A stretch of DNA of 64,000 nucleotides from positions 116,901 through 180,900 of the forward strand of contig JAOICL010000001.1 in NCBI GenBank assembly GCA_028131545.1, read 5' to 3'. This stretch comes from Vibrio sp. Lineage in GTDB: Bacteria; Pseudomonadota; Gammaproteobacteria; Enterobacterales; Vibrionaceae. The notes under the pieces were generated by a model. It was given only the letters and a program-made list of their open reading frames with translations. It did no database searches and was not told the origin of the DNA. Both the position numbers and the translations under genes were made by a program. How positions within the stretch are numbered: the first letter of the stretch is position 1; each line of letters opens with the position of its first letter. Of this stretch, positions 1 through 9,548 are shown piece by piece.

Positions 1-35
1 ATTACACAACAGATTGGATTAAATAACCGATTTAA

Positions 36-368
36 TTACCCTGCTCTAGGAGCAAACATAATAATGGCCATACCGAATAATGCGACTGACACACCGACAA
101 TATCCCATAGTGTTGGACGAATACCATCAACAGCCCACAACCAAAGAATGGCAACAAAGATATATACCCCACCATAGGCAGCATACACTCTTCCTGCCGC
201 CTCTGGATGCAAGGAAAGTAACCAAGCAAATAAGGCTAAAAACAAGGCTCCAGGTAACAGAAGCCATATTGATTTATCTTCTTTTAACCAAAGATAAGGT
301 AAATAACACCCTAGTATTTCGGCAACAGCGGTAATAAAAAACAACCCAATTGTTTTGAACTCCAACAA
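36..368 (-). CDS. YnfA/UPF0060 family small membrane protein
   Basis: 110 aa, four hydrophobic segments; [34 protein letters not shown] matches the YnfA family. Confidence 0.9.
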   Translation of the reverse strand: MLEFKTIGLFFITAVAEILGCYLPYLWLKEDKSIWLLLPGALFLALFAWLLSLHPEAAGRVYAAYGGVYIFVAILWLWAVDGIRPTLWDIVGVSVALFGMAIIMFAPRAG

Positions 369-644
369 TACAATACCCTCGTTTGTTTACGTTTCTTGAC
401 TGTTATTGACAAACTAGTATGCCAATAGACGACTCTATAATACCAATTTGGGTCATTGTTCAATGAAACCATGCTTGATCGTAGTCTATATCTTACGAAC
501 ATTGACTTCTATTTTAGTTTTTCAGAGGACATGAAAGCAAAGCACATAAAAGCAAGCTCGCTATCTCTTATCTGCAACTTGCCTTCATTTCGGTATATAA
601 TATCAAAGTTAGACTGTGTCGAATTAACTTGATTGTGTTGATGA

Positions 645-1445
<801 letters not shown>

Positions 1446-1463
1446 TTATCTTAGGACAATTCC

Positions 1464-2435
1464 ATGTTTGATTTCGGTCAGTTTTATTCTCTTATAGCTC
1501 AAGATACACGTCTACAGCATTGGCTTAACACGCTACCTAATCAGCTAACTGAATGGCAAAACACTCCTCATGGTGATTTTCCTCGCTGGTTACGAGCATT
1601 AAAAAAAATCTCAGATGAGAAGCCGAATTCAATTGATATAAAATCTTCCGTTACCATTAAAAATGCCACACCACTAAGTGTGGGTGAAAAAAACAAGTTA
1701 GAGAATTTGTTAAAAACCTTCCACCCTTGGCGTAAAGGCCCTTATCACATTCATGATATCCACATTGATACTGAATGGCGCAGTGATTGGAAATGGGATC
1801 GCTTACTCCCGCACATATCACCCCTCAAAAATCGTTCTATTTTAGATGTCGGTTGTGGTAATGGTTACCATATGTGGCGAATGTTAGGTGAAGAAGCACG
1901 CTTATGTGTCGGTATTGACCCATCACATCTTTTTTTAATTCAATTTGAAGCCATTAGAAAACTTATGGGGAATGATCAACGCGTTCATTTACTGCCTTTA
2001 GGTATTGAACAACTCCCCAAACTGAATGCATTCGATACTGTCTTTAGTATGGGAGTTCTCTATCATAGACGCTCACCTCTCGATCATTTAGAACAATTAA
2101 AGAACCAATTAATTTCTGGAGGTGAACTCGTTTTAGAAACATTGGTGATTGAAGGTGATGAAAATGCCGTTCTTGTCCCAACCAGTCGATACGCGCAAAT
2201 GCGTAATGTGTACTTCTTCCCTTCCGCTAAAGCTCTTAAGGCTTGGTTAGAATTAACTGGCTTTATTAATGTAAGAATTGTTGATGAAAACACTACCACC
2301 TTAGGGGAACAACGCTCAACTGAATGGATGACACACAATTCTTTACCTGACTATATTAATCCTGATAACCCAAAAGAAACGGTTGAAGGATACCCAGCTC
2401 CAAGACGTGCCATCTTAATTGCGAACAAGCCGTAG
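1464..2435 (+). CDS. cmoB: tRNA U34 carboxymethyltransferase CmoB
   Basis: 323 aa; [28 protein letters not shown] and [17 protein letters not shown] are CmoB hallmarks. Confidence 0.97.
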   Translation: MFDFGQFYSLIAQDTRLQHWLNTLPNQLTEWQNTPHGDFPRWLRALKKISDEKPNSIDIKSSVTIKNATPLSVGEKNKLENLLKTFHPWRKGPYHIHDIHIDTEWRSDWKWDRLLPHISPLKNRSILDVGCGNGYHMWRMLGEEARLCVGIDPSHLFLIQFEAIRKLMGNDQRVHLLPLGIEQLPKLNAFDTVFSMGVLYHRRSPLDHLEQLKNQLISGGELVLETLVIEGDENAVLVPTSRYAQMRNVYFFPSAKALKAWLELTGFINVRIVDENTTTLGEQRSTEWMTHNSLPDYINPDNPKETVEGYPAPRRAILIANKP

Positions 2436-2465
2436 TCGTTGATTTTATAAAAAGAAAAAATATCT

Positions 2466-2510
2466 AAAAACCTAAATGATTGATTTTTTCGACAAATTAT
2501 TTAGGTTTTT
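2466..2510 (+). terminator. putative intrinsic terminator after cmoB
   Basis: Inverted repeat AAAAACCTAAAT ... ATTTAGGTTTTT (12 bp), right arm ends in T-run. Confidence 0.55.
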
Positions 2511-2663
2511 ATTACAAAATTGTCGAAGCCTTTACAATTTTACACCTTTTCCTCATAACAATTGACATTCCTATTAAATTTCCACTATTAAAAAGTTTAT
2601 AATTGCCCTCTAAAGAATACATTCACTCCTGCTGTTTTATGGAGGTTATTTACCGAGGTTATT

Positions 2664-3470
2664 ATGATTTTACGCTATTCCATTCTTGCACTCGCAATCA
2701 CGACTGTAGTCGGTTGCACCAATATCAACTCAGAGCAATATCATCAAGAAACGCTACAGGCTATTTCACAATCTGAAGATAATATTTCTCAAAAAATTGG
2801 GTCAATTGAAGAAAGATTAGATAACCAAGACTCCTACATAAACTCTTTAGAGCAGGACATATTTCAGCTACAAAGCCGTTTAGAAAATTTTGAACAAGAA
2901 ACGGCTAAAAAACTATCCAATATCCATCGTTTGAATGCCGCAAAACAATCGGTAGAGCAAGACGTACTCAAGAAAGAAGAAAACCCAGCAATTGCCCCTG
3001 TTGTGCTTCCTTACACTCAGACTGGTGAAGCTGTACTTGGTGAACTTGAAACGATCAACATTCAACACGTTGATAATGCATTAATTGCTCGTATCGACAC
3101 TGGTGCTTCAACCTCCTCTTTAAATGCAAAGAATATTGAGTTTTTTGAACGCAATGGCGCTGACTGGGTTCGTTTTGATTTAGTCGATACTTCAGATCAA
3201 ATCAAAGTAATTAAAACATTAGAAGAACCAATTGTGCGTATGGCGAATGTTAAGCAAGCCAATTCAAAAGACGTGACAAAGCGACCTATCGTTGAATTAT
3301 GGGTAAAGGTAGGTGATATAAGAGAAAAATCTGAATTTTCTCTGGCAGATCGCTCACATATGAACCATCCTGTACTACTAGGAAGAGAGTTTATTCGTGA
3401 TATCGCGATTGTCGATGTCAGTAAACAATTTGTATTCAGTCAAGAAGATACACAACAAACAGTAAGGTAA
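2664..3470 (+). CDS. retropepsin-like aspartic protease / 'ATP-dependent zinc protease' family lipoprotein
   Basis: N-terminal lipobox-like VVGC, coiled-coil region, then ALIARIDTGASTSSL (DTGA motif) and HPVLLGREFI; first gene of a tight 3-gene operon. Confidence 0.85.
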   Translation: MILRYSILALAITTVVGCTNINSEQYHQETLQAISQSEDNISQKIGSIEERLDNQDSYINSLEQDIFQLQSRLENFEQETAKKLSNIHRLNAAKQSVEQDVLKKEENPAIAPVVLPYTQTGEAVLGELETINIQHVDNALIARIDTGASTSSLNAKNIEFFERNGADWVRFDLVDTSDQIKVIKTLEEPIVRMANVKQANSKDVTKRPIVELWVKVGDIREKSEFSLADRSHMNHPVLLGREFIRDIAIVDVSKQFVFSQEDTQQTVR

Positions 3471-3473
3471 TTT

Positions 3474-4979
3474 ATGTCCTCTAAAGTTCCCTTTTACCTA
3501 TCTGTCCTACTTTTAATTGTTATCGGGACAGGTTTAACGATCCAAAAACACTATGACTACGGTGTTCCATTTACGCCTGGTGAAACCAGGCAGGTATGGG
3601 ATGTTGAAGCTCGTGTTGAATTTGAAGCTAAAGGGGAACCTGCAAGTATTTCTTTAGCCTCACCCAGTACGCAATCAGGTTTTACACTGGTCGATGAATC
3701 AGCTTCATCGCCTGGTTATGGTATTTCCTATGTCGGTACTGGTGAACAACGCCGTACGGAATGGTCGATTCGCACAGCAACAGGTCCGCAAACTCTTTAC
3801 TATAAAACGCGTTTTCTCGTGGATCCTAATGCTAAATCGACTCCAGTCCCACCCAATGACGAAATTTACCCACCAACTTTTGCTGGCCCAGTTGAAGCCG
3901 CTGTCAATGATATTATCGACAGTGCAAACAAGACCTCATCGGACAATCATTCATTCGCTCGTGAACTGATCAAGATACTAAATGACCCTGATAGTCAAAA
4001 CGCTGCACTTATCCTGGATAAAATGGAACCAGTCAATGCTGTTGACCAAATGCTGGCTTATTCTGGTATTCATGCGAAAATTGTTGGTGTTATTAAATTA
4101 GAAGATGGACGCCGTCGCCGTGCGATCTCTAAAATGAACCAAGTATGGAATGGCGATCAGTGGGTTCTATTTAACCCTAAAAATGTTCGCCAACAATTTG
4201 AAGATAATCTACTGGTTTGGGATGAATCGAATATTTCATTACTGGATGTGGTTGGCGGTAATAACAGCCAAGTCACGTTTTCAATGATTGTTCAAGAAGT
4301 GTCTCCCCAGCAAGCTTCTAATAGCAAAGCAGAAGCGGATCAACTGTTAAACTTCTCTATTCATAGCCTGCCTCTTGAAGAGCAAGCCATGTTTAAAACC
4401 ATCATGTTGGTTCCAATCGGTGCGTTTATTGTTGTATTCCTACGTATTTTAATTGGTTTAAAAACTTCTGGTACCTTCATGCCAGTACTGATTGCTTTAT
4501 CGTTCGTGCAAACTCAACTGGTTACCGGTATTGTTGGTTTCCTATTAATTGTCGGCACAGGCTTAGTGATTCGTAGTTATTTATCCAAACTGAATTTGCT
4601 TTTAGTCGCCCGAATATCGGCCGTTATTATCGCCGTTGTTATGATTATTGCCCTCTTTACCGTCGTCGCATTTAAAGTGGGTTTAACTGAAGGTCTCTCT
4701 ATTACTCTATTCCCTATGATTATCCTATCTTGGACAATCGAGCGTATGTCGATTCTATGGGAAGAAGAAGGTGCTAAAGAAGTATTCTTACAAGGTGGTG
4801 GTTCACTATTAACCTCTGTCTTAGTTTACCTTGCAATGACCAATACCTATATTCAACACTTAACATTTAACTTTATCGGTATCCAGCTGGTTATCTTAGC
4901 TGTAATTTTATTACTTGGTACATATACAGGTTACCGCCTAACAGAATTACGCCGCTTTAAACCACTAGCGGAGGATTAA
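3474..4979 (+). CDS. inactive transglutaminase fused to 7 transmembrane helices
   Basis: N-terminal TM, transglutaminase-like periplasmic region, C-terminal multi-TM block (FKTIMLVPIGAFIVVFLRILIGLKTSGTFMPVLIALSF). Confidence 0.85.
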   Translation: MSSKVPFYLSVLLLIVIGTGLTIQKHYDYGVPFTPGETRQVWDVEARVEFEAKGEPASISLASPSTQSGFTLVDESASSPGYGISYVGTGEQRRTEWSIRTATGPQTLYYKTRFLVDPNAKSTPVPPNDEIYPPTFAGPVEAAVNDIIDSANKTSSDNHSFARELIKILNDPDSQNAALILDKMEPVNAVDQMLAYSGIHAKIVGVIKLEDGRRRRAISKMNQVWNGDQWVLFNPKNVRQQFEDNLLVWDESNISLLDVVGGNNSQVTFSMIVQEVSPQQASNSKAEADQLLNFSIHSLPLEEQAMFKTIMLVPIGAFIVVFLRILIGLKTSGTFMPVLIALSFVQTQLVTGIVGFLLIVGTGLVIRSYLSKLNLLLVARISAVIIAVVMIIALFTVVAFKVGLTEGLSITLFPMIILSWTIERMSILWEEEGAKEVFLQGGGSLLTSVLVYLAMTNTYIQHLTFNFIGIQLVILAVILLLGTYTGYRLTELRRFKPLAED

Positions 4980-4982
4980 TTC

Positions 4983-5975
4983 ATGTTTGGTTTCCTAAAA
5001 GACTATACGTCTCCAAGTCGATTAAAAGCTAAAGGTATTATGGGAATGAACCAACGAAATCATTCCTATATCAGCCGATATAATGATCGTACTAAATACC
5101 CTTTGGTTGATGATAAGTTAAAAACAAAGATTATCGCTCAAGCTGCAGGCGCTGAAACGCCAAAGCTAATCGGTGTAATCAAAAACCAAGCTGATGTGAA
5201 GTCGATTCATCAAATGGTAAAAGATTGGCCTGGTTTTGTTATAAAGCCAGCTCAAGGCAGTGGCGGTAAAGGCATTCTAGTCATTACATCCCATAAAGAT
5301 GGAACTTATACCAAACCTTCTGGTTCGACCATTGCAAAATACGATGTAGAGCGCCATATCAGTAATGCTCTTGCTGGCTTGTTTTCCTTAGGGGGTAAGC
5401 CAGACGTTGCCGTGATTGAGAACCTAATAAAGTTTGATGATTGCTTTAACGATTTCAGCTTTGAAGGTGTACCTGATGTCCGTATTATTGTCTTTAAGGG
5501 ATACCCTATTATGGCGATGATGCGATGTTCAACATCGGCATCTGATGGTAAAGCGAACTTACACCAAGGTGCTGTTGGTGTTGGGATATGTATTGCTACA
5601 GGTCGAGCTGTTCGCGCTGTTCAATTTGATAAACCTGTCACTCATCATCCTGATACTGGTGCTGATTTATCAAAGTTGGTTGTACCGCATTGGAACAAAC
5701 TGTTAACTCTCGCTGCTACTGCATGGGAAATGACAGGTTTAGGTTATATGGGAACCGATATGGTGTTAGACCGCGATGAAGGCCCAATGGTTTTAGAGCT
5801 AAATGCTCGCCCGGGTCTAGCGATCCAAACTGCCAATGGTGAAGGCCTTCTGCCACGCTTACAGCACATTGAAAGTTTAGGGTTACCCATTATGTACCCT
5901 AGGCCTGAAGAGCGTGTTGCCTATTCTGCAAAGCATTTTGGTATCTTTGCGAAGGAAACCCCTCCTGCTGAATAA
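4983..5975 (+). CDS. alpha-L-glutamate ligase-like protein (RimK-type ATP-grasp)
   Basis: GFVIKPAQGSGGKGILVI ATP-grasp signature; LELNARPGLAIQTAN; 3-nt gap from the 7TM gene. Confidence 0.9.
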   Translation: MFGFLKDYTSPSRLKAKGIMGMNQRNHSYISRYNDRTKYPLVDDKLKTKIIAQAAGAETPKLIGVIKNQADVKSIHQMVKDWPGFVIKPAQGSGGKGILVITSHKDGTYTKPSGSTIAKYDVERHISNALAGLFSLGGKPDVAVIENLIKFDDCFNDFSFEGVPDVRIIVFKGYPIMAMMRCSTSASDGKANLHQGAVGVGICIATGRAVRAVQFDKPVTHHPDTGADLSKLVVPHWNKLLTLAATAWEMTGLGYMGTDMVLDRDEGPMVLELNARPGLAIQTANGEGLLPRLQHIESLGLPIMYPRPEERVAYSAKHFGIFAKETPPAE

Positions 5976-5992
5976 CCCTAATGCAATTTGTT

Positions 5993-6020
5993 AAAAAGCT
6001 CTATTTAATAGAGCTTTTTT
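5993..6020 (+). terminator. intrinsic terminator of the protease/7TM/ATP-grasp operon
   Basis: AAAAAGCTCTAT-TTA-ATAGAGCTTTTTT hairpin plus T tract. Confidence 0.85.
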
Positions 6021-6122
6021 CATTTTCGTATAGGGATTATTTATCCAGATGAATCGTATGAAATTATTCTTAGCGTATACAGGTCTAGTTAAATAAGATA
6101 CCTATCCTAACTGGAGTTCATT

Positions 6123-6581
6123 ATGAAGCTGCTACGCTCATTATTTTGTGGGCCCATAATATTTATTACCCTCATATTTTCTTTTTCTACTTTTGCTAAT
6201 GAACCTGTTTACACGTCATTTTATTCCAATAATGGCCTAAGTGGATACGATACCGTTGCTTACTTTGAACTCGGAAAACCCACAAAGGGGAAATCAGATT
6301 ATCAAAGTTACTATAACGGCGCTAATTGGCTATTTTCATCAAAAAAGCATTTAGAACTATTTGAGCAGGATCCTGAAAAGTATCTTCCACAATATGGCGG
6401 ATATTGCGCATGGGGTGTCGCTCATGGCTATTTGGTCTCTTCTGACCCTACACAATGGCGTATCGTTAACGGCAAGCTATATACGAATTATAATCGCTCT
6501 GTCGCTAATTCCTGGAAACGAGACAGTAAAAATCAAATTATCCAAGGGGATATTAATTGGCCTAATTTGATTCTTAATTAA
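6123..6581 (+). CDS. YHS domain-containing secreted protein
   Basis: Signal peptide; LSGYDTVAYFELGKPTKG...YGGYCAWGVAHGYLV YHS signature. Confidence 0.85.
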   Translation: MKLLRSLFCGPIIFITLIFSFSTFANEPVYTSFYSNNGLSGYDTVAYFELGKPTKGKSDYQSYYNGANWLFSSKKHLELFEQDPEKYLPQYGGYCAWGVAHGYLVSSDPTQWRIVNGKLYTNYNRSVANSWKRDSKNQIIQGDINWPNLILN

Positions 6582-6707
6582 AATCGAACTAATAACACCT
6601 AATGAGCAATATTTTTTGAATGTCATGAAATAAAACCGAACACAAAAATGGCTTTTATTGCCTATACTTAGCATGGTTTCATATCATAAAGGTAAGGTTT
6701 ACATACA

Positions 6708-7307
6708 ATGATTACAATACGAAATTACTTTTTACTCATCATCTCAGTACTTTTCATTTCCTTTAATGCGCTCGCAAAAGACGATGTAGAAATGAAGAAG
6801 GTATCGGCTCAAGAATACGCTGATACGATCACACAATTTAAAGGCATAAAAGCGACTAAGCCCTTTTTCAACGATGCCTATGGATTTGCTATTTTCCCAA
6901 CCATAGGTAAAGGTGGTATTGGTATAGGCGGAGCGTACGGTGAAGGCCGCGTGTATCGTGGTCAAACCCATGTTGGTGATACCACCATGGCTCAAGTCAG
7001 TATCGGATTACAGCTTGGTGGTCAAGCATTCAGTGAAGTCATCTTCTTTGAAGATGAAAAAGCCTATACCAGTTTCACCAGTGGTAATTTTGAATTTGGT
7101 GCTCAAGCATCGGCCATTGCCGTCACTGCAGGAGCGAATGCAAGTGCAGGTACAACCGGTGTCAATTCAGGAGCAGGTAAAAACAATAAAGGGACTAAAT
7201 ATGTCTCGGGTATGGTGATCTTTGTAATGGAAAAAGGCGGTTTGATGTATGAAGCGGCACTTCAAGGGCAAAAGTTTACCTTTGAAGGAAATGAATACTA
7301 CGATTAA
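6708..7307 (+). CDS. SYLF/YSC84-type lipid-binding domain secreted protein
   Basis: Signal peptide; FFNDAYGFAIFPTIGKGGIGIGGAYGEGRVYRGQTHVGDTTMAQVSIGLQLGGQAFSEVIFF matches SYLF. Confidence 0.88.
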   Translation: MITIRNYFLLIISVLFISFNALAKDDVEMKKVSAQEYADTITQFKGIKATKPFFNDAYGFAIFPTIGKGGIGIGGAYGEGRVYRGQTHVGDTTMAQVSIGLQLGGQAFSEVIFFEDEKAYTSFTSGNFEFGAQASAIAVTAGANASAGTTGVNSGAGKNNKGTKYVSGMVIFVMEKGGLMYEAALQGQKFTFEGNEYYD

Positions 7308-7325
7308 TATCAGCTCAAAACGCCG

Positions 7326-7487
7326 CTAATTTATGGGATCACACTTCATTATTACCGGCGTTTCCTTACTGATATATCCGTTGGAAGTACCTTCATCATA
7401 AAAATGGAGTAATATCGCAGGCGATTTTAATCGAGCACAATGTTGACTAGGACGTTGACGAATATAATAGACACCATTAGTCCGCAT
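7326..7487 (-). CDS. possible 53-aa small protein translationally coupled to the DUF4870 gene
   Basis: ATG at 7487 overlaps the end of the upstream DUF4870 CDS (stop at 7477); no recognised family. Confidence 0.3.
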   Translation of the reverse strand: MRTNGVYYIRQRPSQHCARLKSPAILLHFYDEGTSNGYISKETPVIMKCDPIN

Positions 7488-7824
7488 AACCTTTATCCGA
7501 GGTGACCCTAGCAATCCCTTTTACAATTCGATATATCGACCAAATCCATACTGCGAATAGAATGAGATACCCAATAGCCACTGCAAGCAATAATACGCCA
7601 ATCAAGCTCCATCCAATTGACCACCAAAAGACATAGGATATATTTTGATAATGGTCATAATATGATGTGCCTACGGCTTCACTTTTTTTCGCCATGGCCC
7701 AAATTACACCTATAAGCCAAAATATCCCGGTGAAGAAACCGAGCCCCATCAAAATATAAGCAATTAACGCATTATTTTTTGCTATTCTTTCTTGAGAAGC
7801 GTTCCCTTGATAGCCCTTCAACAT
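7477..7824 (-). CDS. DUF4870-like small membrane protein
   Basis: Repeated TM pattern, NNALIAYILMGLGFFTGIFWLIGVIWAMAKK... and HYQNISYVFWWSIGW. Confidence 0.7.
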   Translation of the reverse strand: MLKGYQGNASQERIAKNNALIAYILMGLGFFTGIFWLIGVIWAMAKKSEAVGTSYYDHYQNISYVFWWSIGWSLIGVLLLAVAIGYLILFAVWIWSIYRIVKGIARVTSDKGYAD

Positions 7825-7853
7825 ATTATCATCCTATCTTCTACTGTAATCTA

Positions 7854-8102
7854 CTAGTTATCAAAGCTCACTGATGTAAAATGCGGATTATTAATACTGA
7901 CAATTAACATTTTAATCATCTCTAACGGAATCACATTCTCTTGCTGATTCTGTAATAATTGTAAGCATTCATCTTTCATTTGATTTTTGACCGTATCAAT
8001 AGCTATCCCTTCAAGAACACTCCCATCTTTGAGTACTAAACGTACTGGATACTGGAACATACAAACAATTTCTATATGGTCATATTGAGAACAAGTTAGC
8101 AT
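7854..8102 (-). CDS. rof: Rho-binding antiterminator Rof family protein (ORF to 8141; start likely MLTCSQYDHIEI at 8102)
   Basis: CSQYDHIEIVCMFQYPVRLVLKDGSVLEGIAIDT resembles Rof (CDDYDNLELAC...). Confidence 0.75.
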   Translation of the reverse strand: MLTCSQYDHIEIVCMFQYPVRLVLKDGSVLEGIAIDTVKNQMKDECLQLLQNQQENVIPLEMIKMLIVSINNPHFTSVSFDN

Positions 8103-8215
8103 TATCACCTCCATGTGACAGATTACAGTCATACATAACAACTAGAACGTACATTGTGAACCTATTCGTGTGATTGGCTAATGTTTCTACTGACCTTTTG
8201 GACGCCCTTCTCTTT

Positions 8216-8803
8216 TTATTCTTTTAAGACCATATCGATACACATAACAGCTGCAAGGATTAACTTACGTATCGGATCCTCTGCTGAAACGGATTCTGCA
8301 ATTTCCAGTACATAATTATCCGCACTGGTGATCATTTCACGGCCTAGGCCAGCCCACTTCTTAGTAACACGCGCAATCTCCTGTTCGTTCCGTTTAAATC
8401 GAAAATCCCAGCCAATCCAGTTACCTTCTAACTGACATAACTCATTCCCATCTCGATCCTGAACATCAAACTTTCCACCAATAGAGAAAAGCTTCTGTGA
8501 AAAACGCCCTATCAGCTCATTGTTTTCATCTCTCACTTCAACATCAGATAAGAAGAGGGAAATACCACGCTGTACACGTACAATACGCTGATCATTTGGC
8601 GTGCGAATCTGTACATCAAAAGGGGTATGACGCTTATAATCCGTAAAGCGCAGCATTTTAGTGATAAAACCCAGTACGGGTTCACGGCACTCCATGATGA
8701 TCTGCCCAGTTGATGGATCATAAATATCATAGTTATTCGCCGCTTTAAATAAGCCAACATGTTCTTTAATTAAATAAACATTAAGATCGGTAATAGCGTC
8801 CAT
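8216..8803 (-). CDS. phospholipid scramblase / LURP-one-related family protein
   Basis: YDIYDPSTGQIIMECRE..., VQRGISLFLSDVEVRDENNELIGRFSQK..., FDVQDRDGNELCQLEGNWIGWDFRFK. Confidence 0.75.
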   Translation of the reverse strand: MDAITDLNVYLIKEHVGLFKAANNYDIYDPSTGQIIMECREPVLGFITKMLRFTDYKRHTPFDVQIRTPNDQRIVRVQRGISLFLSDVEVRDENNELIGRFSQKLFSIGGKFDVQDRDGNELCQLEGNWIGWDFRFKRNEQEIARVTKKWAGLGREMITSADNYVLEIAESVSAEDPIRKLILAAVMCIDMVLKE

Positions 8804-8849
8804 GCAATTGTCCTTTTGTATCGTTTTTCAGCGTCTTGAGTAAGATTAA

Positions 8850-9098
8850 TTAGGTAAAGGTTCTAATATAAAGTGCTTCTACTTTATCTCTAGCCCATTC
8901 TGTTTTGCGTAAAAATTTAAGCGATGATTTTATCGATGGATTACTTCCAAAACAATTCACTCTTATCTCATCATAGAGCGCATCCCAGCCATAATGTTCG
9001 ACTAATTGCGTCAAGATTTTTTCAAGTGTCAGCCCATGTAATGGATTATTTTGTTGTTGAGTCATATTCATTTGCCTATTTCTGTTTTTTACTATCAT
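8850..9098 (-). CDS. VF530/DUF2132 family protein
   Basis: [62 protein letters not shown]. Confidence 0.9.
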   Translation of the reverse strand: MIVKNRNRQMNMTQQQNNPLHGLTLEKILTQLVEHYGWDALYDEIRVNCFGSNPSIKSSLKFLRKTEWARDKVEALYIRTFT

Positions 9099-9185
9099 AC
9101 AGGATTTTGATTTTTTATCTTCTGATTGCTCTTAATGCGATTTGCTGCGACACTTAACACTACCATTTCTACTTATTGGATATTT

Positions 9186-9425
9186 ATGAAACTTTTAGTT
9201 CGTAACCTTGCTCGCAGTACTTCAGAGCAAGAACTTCGTGTGCTTTTCTCTGCTATTGGCGATGTCAAAGAATGTAATTTAGTACTCGATCAAGAAACGG
9301 GTATCTCAAAGGGATTCGCATTCATTGAAATGCCAAATATTGATGAAGCTAAAAAAGCCATACAAGAATTAAATATGGCGTTAATCGCAAGTAACAAAAT
9401 AAGAGTAAAAATAGCGAATAGCTAA
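9186..9425 (+). CDS. single-RRM RNA-binding protein (ORF opens at 9126; start likely MKLLVRNL at 9186)
   Basis: RNP2 KLLVRNLA and RNP1 KGFAFIEM motifs of an RRM. Confidence 0.88.
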   Translation: MKLLVRNLARSTSEQELRVLFSAIGDVKECNLVLDQETGISKGFAFIEMPNIDEAKKAIQELNMALIASNKIRVKIANS

Positions 9426-9478
9426 GACATTCACTCTCAATGAGTTCATTGATCATTGAACTCATAAAGCCATACAAA

Positions 9479-9508
9479 AAAGCCACCTACGTTTATCTAG
9501 GTGGCTTT
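9479..9508. terminator. bidirectional intrinsic terminator between RRM gene and mukB
   Basis: AAAGCCACCTA ... TAGGTGGCTTT, between convergent genes. Confidence 0.8.
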
Positions 9509-9548
9509 ACTTATTTATAAATTAAATAACTAACTCATGTTTACGGCA

